From: an uncultured Collinsella sp.
GTDB taxonomy: Bacteria; Actinomycetota; Coriobacteriia; Coriobacteriales; Coriobacteriaceae
Reading direction: 5' to 3'
Assembly: GCA_902489965.1 (NCBI GenBank)
Contig: CABUCA010000048.1
Location: 1 to 14,897, forward strand
DNA: 14,897 nucleotides
Of this stretch, positions 1 through 7,808 are shown one piece after another. Numbering within the stretch: position 1 is the first letter of the stretch; every line of letters begins with the position of its first letter. The notes under the pieces are model-generated. The model did no database searches. It was not told where the DNA came from and saw nothing but the letters and a program-made list of their open reading frames with translations. The translations under genes and the position numbers were made by a program.

Positions 1-135
1 GGACTTGCAGCGACGGACCTCAGGACACTCTTACACCACGTCTGCGCGCGCGACCAGGTCGTGGGAGCGGAGATCGCAATAGCGGTAAAGAGTGGGAAAA
101 ATAGCCCCGTTCCTACTTACTGCTATCAAAAGTAG
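1..135 (+). CDS. possible C-terminal end of a gene that starts outside the window
   Basis: Frame 1 is open from the window edge to a TAG at 133-135, giving 44 residues. The part ending DLRTLLHHVCARDQVVGAEI resembles the last helix and strand of arginase/agmatinase-family proteins (pattern GL..(D/E)L..LL......VVG.E(I/V)). This is only a visual resemblance, and the Glu/Pro residues that usually follow are absent. About two thirds of third positions are G or C, fitting coding DNA, up to roughly position 90. After that the composition becomes AT-rich and the frame runs into the loop of a hairpin (102-152), so the last 15 residues may not be original. One minus-strand frame is also open here, so the strand is not certain. 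Confidence 0.3.
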   Translation, partial: GLAATDLRTLLHHVCARDQVVGAEIAIAVKSGKNSPVPTYCYQK

Positions 136-265
136 GGCGGATTACGGGGCTAGATTGGTGATGCTCGACCACAGCAAAAATGGCCTAAATAAAACCGCAG
201 GTAGATGGCTTGTTGAAATTAGCCAATTACCGGAATGGATAGAGGTTGTCAATTCAGCCCCGTAA
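92..265 (+). CDS. weak small ORF, unknown
   Basis: A GTG at 92 opens a 57-residue frame ending at TAA 263-265. An in-frame ATG at 161 would give 34 residues ending GRWLVEISQLPEWIEVVNSA-P. The translation looks protein-like and soluble, but I recognise no family. No good ribosome-binding site precedes either start. It overlaps the putative gene end at 1-135, and its DNA contains three complementary segments that suggest an RNA structure instead. It could be a genuine small protein, a fragment of a decayed gene, or chance. Confidence 0.15.
   Translation: MGKIAPFLLTAIKSRADYGARLVMLDHSKNGLNKTAGRWLVEISQLPEWIEVVNSAP
102..152 (-). terminator. intrinsic-terminator-like hairpin with T tract
   Basis: TAGCCCCGT (102-110) pairs perfectly with ACGGGGCTA (144-152). 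Inside it CCTACTT (112-118) pairs perfectly with AAGTAGG (130-136), leaving an 11-nt loop and a small internal loop. Read on the minus strand, the stem is followed directly by five T (plus-strand A 97-101). This fits a Rho-independent terminator for minus-strand transcription entering from the right. A second partner for the 5' arm lies at 256-269, described separately. Confidence 0.5.
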
Positions 266-269
266 TCCG
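138..269. repeat. 14-bp perfect inverted repeat that competes with the neighbouring hairpin
   Basis: CGGATTACGGGGCT (138-151) is the exact reverse complement of AGCCCCGTAATCCG (256-269), with 104 nt between. After one mismatch the pairing can continue inward for about five more pairs counting one G-T. The left arm is also the 5' arm (minus-strand sense) of the terminator-like hairpin at 102-152, so the two pairings exclude each other. The spacer is AT-richer than the neighbouring genes. It may be an antiterminator/terminator leader, a structured small RNA, or the ends of a small mobile element. Confidence 0.45.
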
Positions 270-325
270 GCAGAGTTTTGAAATGTTACAAACTTAGCAT
301 CACCCCGAAATCCAATCTAAAGAAA

Positions 326-392
326 AGTTGCGGTGAAATGGTTCCTGTTTGGCCGTTGGATGGGCTGATTCAGGAACTATTTCACCGCAACT
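326..392 (-). terminator. strong terminator-like hairpin downstream of the FmdB-family gene
   Basis: The arms 326-347 and 371-392 form a 22-bp inverted repeat with one mismatch that becomes a G-U pair on one strand. The loop is 23 nt (348-370). On the minus strand the stem is followed by TTTTCTTT, and it begins about 35 nt after the stop codon of the zinc-ribbon gene. This is a good Rho-independent terminator for the minus-strand genes. The stem is longer than most simple terminators, so a dispersed repeat family co-opted as terminator is also possible. Confidence 0.65.
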
Positions 393-426
393 CATAACGA
401 AACCTGGGTGGCGGGACCGCTTGTCT

Positions 427-663
427 CTAGTGGTTGTGCGGGCAATTGGCGCAGCAGCCGCTGGTGGCGTTGGTGCTGGAACCACCGCTTCGCTGGTCGG
501 TGTTGTAGAAGCCGCTGCCTTCAAACTTGATGCCGCTGGCCGAGAACGTCTTGGCCGCCGGGGCGCCGCAGCTCGGGCACACGACCTCGGGGGTCTCGGA
601 CATGGGATGCTCAACCTCAAACACGTTGCCGCAGCTCGAGCACTTGTAATCGTAGCGCGCCAT
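427..663 (-). CDS. FmdB-family zinc ribbon protein
   Basis: This 78-residue protein begins MARYDYKCSSCGNVFEVEHP and has two CxxC knuckles, C8/C11 and C29/C32, then a GSGFYNTD segment. That is the layout of the small FmdB/putative regulatory zinc-ribbon family (Pfam zf-FmdB type), whose molecular role is poorly known; the name comes from a gene next to formamidase. The length is usual. The C-terminus ends CCANCPHNH, giving three extra Cys and two His after a Gly/Ser-rich linker, which could form another metal site. The start is supported by AAAGGAAG 5-6 nt upstream. The gene lies 88 nt after the GH13-GH77 gene with a hairpin between, so cotranscription is possible but a functional link to glycogen is not evident. 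Confidence 0.85.
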   Translation of the reverse strand: MARYDYKCSSCGNVFEVEHPMSETPEVVCPSCGAPAAKTFSASGIKFEGSGFYNTDQRSGGSSTNATSGCCANCPHNH

Positions 664-685
664 AATACTTCCTTTTCAGCACAAA

Positions 686-707
686 GCGGGCAGATCGCTC
701 TGCCCGC
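686..707 (-). other. 9-bp perfect hairpin between the GH13-GH77 gene and the zinc-ribbon gene
   Basis: GCGGGCAGA (686-694) and TCTGCCCGC (699-707) form a 9-bp GC-rich stem with a 4-nt loop. On the minus strand the loop reads GCGA, a stable GNRA-type tetraloop, and the stem is followed by TTTGTG, too short a T tract for a strong terminator. It sits 45 nt after the upstream stop and 23 nt before the zinc-ribbon start. It could be a partial terminator, a 3'-end protecting structure or a processing site. Confidence 0.5.
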
Positions 708-751
708 ATAAATTCAAACAGCTGTAACTGTACCCTATATCGGGGGTTTTA

Positions 752-3700
752 TCACGCTTCGCCCCAGAATCTATGGGTGTTGCGCAGGAGCTGCGCAGTT
801 TTGCCCTCGGCGGCCGCAACGTCGGCCTCATCGGCCTGCCACGTCCAGTTGCCCGTGGCCACGCCCGGTACGTTCATGCGCGCGTCGTCGCCCAGCCCCA
901 GGACATCCTGCAGCGGCATCATCACGAGGGGAGCATCACTTGCCAGCGCGTCGCCCATCAGCCTGGCCGCCACCTCAACACCGCTCGGCTCGTCGCCGCC
1001 CGCAAAGGAGCGCGTGCACCAACCGGCGAGCGTCGACGTGTCGTGCGTCGAGGTGTACAGAATCTTGCCCGGCGTGGGATGCACACCGCAACGGACGTCG
1101 TAATCGCTAAACTCCAGCACGTCCATGCCGGGGAAGCCGCAGGTCGAAGCCATAGCGCGAACGCCAGGCGTCAGATAGCCCAGGTCCTCGGCGATAAAGT
1201 TGAGCGGCCCCAGCTCGTCATAGGCGGTCTGGAACAGGTCCTTGCCCGGGCCCGCCAGCCAGCGGCCGTCGGCGCAGGCCTTGCCGGCGGGGATGCTAAA
1301 GTAGCTGTGGAATCCCAGGAAGTGGTCCAGGCGCACACGGTCGTAGAGCGAGAACGCGCGACGCAGACGGTCCATCCACCAGCGGTAGCCGTTCTCCTTC
1401 ATGTGATCCCAACGGAAGGTGGGGTTGCCCCACACCTGGCCCTCGGGCGCAAAATTATCGGGCGGCGCGCCGGAAACCTCAATCGCCTTGCCGGTATCGG
1501 ACAGCCAGAAGTTCTCGGGCTCGCTCCACGCATCGGCCGAATCGTCCGAAACGTACATAGGAATGTCGCCGATAACCTCGATGCCCTTCTTGTGCGCATA
1601 GTTCATGAGCTCGCACCAGGCCAGGTCAAAGCGGTACTGCATGTACGCCTGCAGCTCTGCTTCGTCGTGGAAGCGCTTGTCATCGATCAGATGCTCGTTG
1701 TAGCGCGCGACATCTGCCGGCCAATCGTGGCGCGACTCGCCCTCAAAGTACTTCTTAACGGCCATGTAGACGCAGTACTTCTCGAGCCAATCGGCGTTGC
1801 GATGCTTAAACGCCGTGTAGAGCGGGTCTGCATCTTCGCCGCCACGGGCCTTCCAAGCCTCAAAGTCGTCCGCAAGTTCCTCTTGGCTCTCGGGCAGCAG
1901 GTCATTATTGCCCGCAAAGGCTGAAGGCCCCGCGTAAGGGGAGCGGAAGAAGTCTGTCGGGTTGACAGGCAGGACCTGCCAGTAGCGCATACCCATAGCG
2001 GCCAGATGGTCGATAAAGCGACGCGTGGGTGCGCCGATTGTGCCGGGCTTGCCGTCGTCGGTGGGCACCGAGGTGATATGGCACACGACGCCCGCGCCGT
2101 GATCGAGCGGCTCCTGCAGGCGCTGCTCGGCATGGTGATAGATGATCGACGAGCCCAGCGGATACAGATCGAGCGTGACCGTACCGTTGTGGATCTCGCA
2201 CTCGTGACCGCTGATCACGTCACTCGCGCATTCGCCGAGCGCCGGAATCGTCACGCGGTGCGAATTGCGCAGGCTGCGGTTGATGATAACCGTCGCGGAC
2301 TCTCCATCCTTGCCCGTGCGGTTGTATGCCAGCACCTCGTCGTTGAGCGCGAAGGCCTTGATTTCGCCGTCGATCATAAATGGCAGTGCGCGGCGTACGG
2401 CGGAGGCGTTCTTGACAATAGCCAGCGTGTCGAAGTCGTGCAGCTGGTCCTTGGTCGGCAGGGTGCGGCGGTTGCCCGGATCGGTCAGGCCCTCCAGGCC
2501 GTACTCGTCGCCGTAGTAGATCGAGGGCACGCCGGGGAAGGTCATCTGCATGAGCGTTGCAAGCCAAAAGCGGCTCTTGGCCAGGCCCATCGAGTTCTCG
2601 TCCAGGCGCCATTTGCTGCGCTCGCACTCGGGCAGCTGCGACTCGTCGGGTCCGCCTCCGAGCACCGAGATGATGCGCGGACGGTCGTGGCTCGACAGCA
2701 GGTTGAGCGCGCAGGACAGGGCTTCGCGCGGATAATTCTCGCGCAGGGTCTCGATATCCTCGGCAGCTTGGTAGGCGTTTTTGTAGCCCATTAAAAAGCC
2801 GATGACCATGTCGCGGAAGGGGTAGTCCATAGCAGAGTCCAGCTCGGAGCCCTGCAGGTAGCGGCGCAGATGGCCGTAGCTAATCTTGTTGGAGGCGTCT
2901 TCCCAGACTTCGCCGAGCAACAGTGCATCAGGCTTTTCGGCAAGTACGGCCTTCTTGATCTCGGCCAGGAAGCCGTCGGAAAGCTCGTCGGCGACGTCCA
3001 GACGCCAACCATGGGCACCGGCGCGCAGCCATTTGCGGATCACGCCGTCCTTGTCCAGGAGCCTCTCGCGCACCAGCTCGGACTTCTCGTTGATGGCTGG
3101 CATGTTGCCCACGCCCCACCAGCAGTCGTACGAGCCATCCTCGTGGAAGGTAAACGCATCGCGCCACGGCGAATCCTCGCTCTGCCAGGCACCCACGCCG
3201 GGGTAGTTGCCGTAGCGGTTGAAATAGATCGAGTCGTCGCCCGTGTGGTTGAATACGCCGTCCAGGATGATGGAGATGCCCAGCTTCTCGGCTGCCTGGC
3301 ACAGCTCGGTAAAGTCCTGCTCGGTGCCAAGGATCGGGTCGATCTTGGTGTAGTCGGCCGTGTCGTAGCGGTGGTTGCTCGCGGCTTCAAAGATAGGGTT
3401 GAGATAGATGGCCGTAAAGCCCAGCTCGGCGATGCGGGGCAAGTCTTCCTGAATGCCCTTGAGCGAGCCGCCGTAGAAGTCCCAGCTCTTGATGGAGCCG
3501 TCCTCGGCGCGCTCGTACACGGGCGGCTCGTTCCAGTCCTCGACCATCCGACGCTGAATGCCCTTGCGCGGTTTTTCGAGTTGGGCCATTGTGCGCTCGC
3601 GCCAATGCTCGTCACGGGCGTAGCGGTCGGGGAAGATCTGGTACACCATGCCTCGCTCGTACCAAGTGGGGCGGTTTTCGCGGTGCTTATAGACGGTAAT

Positions 3701-4048
3701 CTGGAAGGACGGCACCTCGGCGTAGTCGTAGGTTACGCCCTCGCCACCGGTGCGGCCCTGGGGCGCGCCCAGGCGAACCTCGGGCTGACCTTCGATATTG
3801 CATATGAAGCTGTACCACACAAGACACGGTTCAGCGCATTTGAGCTCGCCGGTAAAAATGCCATCGCCTTCGTGCTCCATCGGGATCAGGGTCTCGCCGA
3901 CTTCATCGACCCAGATACGCAGGGTGAGTGTTGCTTGGTTGGGATCGGCATCCTCCAAAATCACCGAGAGTGCAACGGAAGTTCCAGTGGTCACAGCGCC
4001 AAACGGAGTGCGAAACTGCGGCAGACGGCTGTTGTGAATCAATCTCAT
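752..4048 (-). CDS. malQ: bifunctional alpha-amylase-family (GH13) / 4-alpha-glucanotransferase (GH77) fusion
   Basis: The protein has 1098 residues, about twice a normal MalQ. Residues 10-120 resemble the N-domain of neopullulanase/cyclomaltodextrinase enzymes. Residues about 125-640 are a GH13 barrel: WYERGMVYQIFPDRYA at 128-143, region I DGVFNH (263-268), region II GWRLDVADE with nucleophile D351, region III GEVW with acid/base E380, region IV SSHD with H454 and D455, and MPAIN at 316-320 as region V. Residues about 652-1098 are GH77: SPYAGPSAFAGN (703-714), RLDHF with nucleophile D908, AEDLG with E954, and THD with D1003. Both active sites look complete. The expected roles are hydrolysis of short or branched maltodextrins plus disproportionation by glucan transfer, in the cytoplasm since there is no signal peptide. 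No debranching enzyme gene is nearby, so the GH13 half may do that job; this is inference. The ribosome-binding site is weak (TGGACC). Confidence 0.9.
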   Translation of the reverse strand: MRLIHNSRLPQFRTPFGAVTTGTSVALSVILEDADPNQATLTLRIWVDEVGETLIPMEHEGDGIFTGELKCAEPCLVWYSFICNIEGQPEVRLGAPQGRTGGEGVTYDYAEVPSFQITVYKHRENRPTWYERGMVYQIFPDRYARDEHWRERTMAQLEKPRKGIQRRMVEDWNEPPVYERAEDGSIKSWDFYGGSLKGIQEDLPRIAELGFTAIYLNPIFEAASNHRYDTADYTKIDPILGTEQDFTELCQAAEKLGISIILDGVFNHTGDDSIYFNRYGNYPGVGAWQSEDSPWRDAFTFHEDGSYDCWWGVGNMPAINEKSELVRERLLDKDGVIRKWLRAGAHGWRLDVADELSDGFLAEIKKAVLAEKPDALLLGEVWEDASNKISYGHLRRYLQGSELDSAMDYPFRDMVIGFLMGYKNAYQAAEDIETLRENYPREALSCALNLLSSHDRPRIISVLGGGPDESQLPECERSKWRLDENSMGLAKSRFWLATLMQMTFPGVPSIYYGDEYGLEGLTDPGNRRTLPTKDQLHDFDTLAIVKNASAVRRALPFMIDGEIKAFALNDEVLAYNRTGKDGESATVIINRSLRNSHRVTIPALGECASDVISGHECEIHNGTVTLDLYPLGSSIIYHHAEQRLQEPLDHGAGVVCHITSVPTDDGKPGTIGAPTRRFIDHLAAMGMRYWQVLPVNPTDFFRSPYAGPSAFAGNNDLLPESQEELADDFEAWKARGGEDADPLYTAFKHRNADWLEKYCVYMAVKKYFEGESRHDWPADVARYNEHLIDDKRFHDEAELQAYMQYRFDLAWCELMNYAHKKGIEVIGDIPMYVSDDSADAWSEPENFWLSDTGKAIEVSGAPPDNFAPEGQVWGNPTFRWDHMKENGYRWWMDRLRRAFSLYDRVRLDHFLGFHSYFSIPAGKACADGRWLAGPGKDLFQTAYDELGPLNFIAEDLGYLTPGVRAMASTCGFPGMDVLEFSDYDVRCGVHPTPGKILYTSTHDTSTLAGWCTRSFAGGDEPSGVEVAARLMGDALASDAPLVMMPLQDVLGLGDDARMNVPGVATGNWTWQADEADVAAAEGKTAQLLRNTHRFWGEA

Positions 4049-4109
4049 AGTACGGTCCAGTTCAATAGAATCACGGCCTGCGGGCCATGGGCTTTACGCA
4101 CAAAATATA

Positions 4110-4139
4110 AGTATATCTGTTGTACACAGGGTGTATAAA
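4110..4139 (-). promoter_or_regulatory. candidate promoter of the GH13-GH77 gene
   Basis: On the minus strand TTTATA (4139-4134) and TATACT (4115-4110) are 18 nt apart, a poor -35 with a good -10. The start codon lies about 60 nt downstream. Between and beside the boxes the plus strand reads TGTACACAGGGTGTATA (4121-4137), an imperfect palindrome (6 of 7 per arm) that could be an operator. The region is much richer in A and T than the genes. The boxes are judged by eye only. Confidence 0.35.
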
Positions 4140-4142
4140 CAA

Positions 4143-4191
4143 CATCCGTTTACCATCGGCGAACGGTTGTCCTAGAAAATCGTTTTACCAA
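4143..4191 (-). promoter_or_regulatory. operator-like sites upstream of the GH13-GH77 gene
   Basis: On the minus strand 4191-4176 reads TTGGTAAAACGATTTT. Its core GTAAAACGATTTTC is a 10-of-14 palindrome centred on CG, the form used by LacI/CcpA-type repressors. A second element, GTTTACCAT on the plus strand (4148-4156), lies within 25 nt. Both elements occur again in front of the HAD gene (14126-14158). The placement just upstream of the candidate promoter suggests control by a sugar-responsive regulator; none is encoded in this window. Confidence 0.45.
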
Positions 4192-4203
4192 CTATCTACA
4201 GAG

Positions 4204-4230
4204 AAGGGGCACCCGGTTGGAGCGCCCCTT
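4204..4230 (-). terminator. probable terminator after glgA
   Basis: AAGGGGC (4204-4210) and GCCCCTT (4224-4230) form a 7-bp GC-rich stem with a 13-nt loop. It begins 38 nt after the glgA stop. On the minus strand the stem ends in CCCCTT and is followed by CTCTGT, which is only partly T-rich, so termination may be incomplete. It separates the glgBPCDA run from the GH13-GH77 gene, in agreement with a promoter-like sequence farther downstream. Confidence 0.5.
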
Positions 4231-4267
4231 GTTTAGGGTTTTGATTAGGTTTTAGATCGTCTGCGGG

Positions 4268-6586
<2,319 letters not shown>

Positions 6587-6609
6587 ATTGTCTCCCATGT
6601 TGTAATTCG

Positions 6610-6645
6610 AGAATAGCCGCCTGGCACAAACCGGGCGGCTATTCT
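6610..6645 (-). other. 15-bp hairpin in the glgD-glgA gap
   Basis: Arms 6610-6624 and 6631-6645 pair over 15 positions with one G-T wobble (12 outer pairs are perfect: AGAATAGCCGCC with GGCGGCTATTCT) around a 6-nt loop. On the minus strand it lies 31 nt after the glgD stop and 23 nt before the glgA start. The sequence after it is CGAATTAC, not a T tract, so it is not a standard terminator. An mRNA-protecting or processing structure that sets glgA expression relative to glgCD is plausible. Confidence 0.55.
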
Positions 6646-6676
6646 ACATGTTACGAGCGATGTTGCGGTGCCAACG

Positions 6677-7804
6677 TTAACGCACGATGGTGGTATCGGG
6701 AGTTAACGGAGCCTTGCCCAGCACCAGGATGTTCTCGGGCGTGCCGCGAAGCTCGGTGTTGGTGGGGACCACGTTATTCTTGTCCAAGATGGCATTCTCA
6801 ACGCGGGCGCCGCTCTTGATAATGCAGCTCTGGTTGATGATCGAGTTGGTCACCGAAGCGCCTTCCTCGACCACAACGCCGCGCGACAGAATCGAGTTGC
6901 GCACGGTGCCCTTGATGATGCAGCCGGCCGAGATGATCGAGTTGCACGCGTGGCTGCCGGTCGCATAGCGCGAAGGCGGCACGTCGTGAGCCTTGGTCAG
7001 AATCGGGCGCTCGGGGTCAAAGAGCTGGTCGGCCACGGTCTGGTCGAGCAGATCCATGCTGCGGCGATAGAGCGACTTCTCGCTAAACACGCCCACGACC
7101 TCGCCCTTGTACTCGTAGCTGCACACGTCGATGTTGCCAAAGTCGCCCTGGAGTGCCTCGAGCAGGTCCAGATAGTCGGCGGCCTGGTAATGGTCGATAA
7201 TCTCGAGCAGTGTGTCGCGGTTGACGATGCAGCAGTCCATAGAGGCGTTGTCGCCGTACACGACGCCGGCGCTCACGCCCGTCAGGCGGCCGTTCTCGTT
7301 GATCTGCAGCTTGGTCTCGTCATCGACGTTGCGCGTGGCCTTGCAGTACACCACGGTCATCTGGGCACCGGAGTTCTCGTGCGCGTCGATGATGGTGTTG
7401 AGGTCCATGTTAAAGATGATGTTGGTGCCCATCATCACGACATAGGGCTTGTCCGAGCGCTGGAACAGCGTCTTGTTGGAGATGATGTCGCGCAGCAGGA
7501 AGCGCATGCCGCCCTTGGTGGTGCCATACGCGTTGCCGGGCACCATGAACAGCCCGCCCTTCTTGCGGTCCAGGCCCCAGTCCTTGCCCGAGCCCACGTG
7601 GTCGATCAGCGAGCGGTAGTTGCCCGGCATGACGACGCCGACGGTCTTAATGCCGGCATTCATCATGTTGGACAGCGGGAAGTCGATCAGGCGGTAGCGG
7701 CCCAAAAACGGGACGGACGCGATGGGGCGGTCCTTGAGCAGCACGCTGCCGTAAGTCGAAGAGTAGTTAGCGGTGATATAACCGATGGCCTTGCGATTGA
7801 TCAT
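6677..7804 (-). CDS. glgD: GlgD-type glucose-1-phosphate adenylyltransferase subunit
   Basis: This 375-residue protein is a paralogue of GlgC. It starts MINRKAIGYITANYSSTYGS where GlgC has the glycine-rich AGGxGSRL nucleotide-binding loop, so that loop is missing. It keeps RPIASVPFLGRYRLIDFPLS (26-45), GSGKDWGLDR (71-80) and a left-handed beta-helix region from about 285 to 350. This is the GlgD pattern known from Firmicutes, where GlgD has little activity alone and stimulates or stabilises GlgC as a hetero-oligomer; I infer the same here. The start at 7804 lies 4 nt after the glgC stop, with AAGGGGG upstream, so the two are translationally close. An in-frame ATG at 7843 lies inside glgC and is unlikely. 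Confidence 0.9.
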   Translation of the reverse strand: MINRKAIGYITANYSSTYGSVLLKDRPIASVPFLGRYRLIDFPLSNMMNAGIKTVGVVMPGNYRSLIDHVGSGKDWGLDRKKGGLFMVPGNAYGTTKGGMRFLLRDIISNKTLFQRSDKPYVVMMGTNIIFNMDLNTIIDAHENSGAQMTVVYCKATRNVDDETKLQINENGRLTGVSAGVVYGDNASMDCCIVNRDTLLEIIDHYQAADYLDLLEALQGDFGNIDVCSYEYKGEVVGVFSEKSLYRRSMDLLDQTVADQLFDPERPILTKAHDVPPSRYATGSHACNSIISAGCIIKGTVRNSILSRGVVVEEGASVTNSIINQSCIIKSGARVENAILDKNNVVPTNTELRGTPENILVLGKAPLTPDTTIVR

Positions 7805-7808
7805 CGGA

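Noticed and set aside
102..269. Small mobile element (MITE) with AGCCCCGTAATCCG ends
   Set aside because: The inverted repeat could be terminal repeats, but no target-site duplication is visible beside the arms, and one arm also forms a terminator hairpin. Not excluded, only less supported.
349..711. 120-codon plus-strand frame opposite the zinc-ribbon gene
   Set aside because: It crosses the terminator hairpin and the antisense of a clear CxxC protein with a good ribosome-binding site.
2870..4138. 422-codon plus-strand frame opposite the GH13-GH77 gene
   Set aside because: Antisense shadow; the minus strand carries all GH13 motifs, and this frame runs through the promoter region without a ribosome-binding site.
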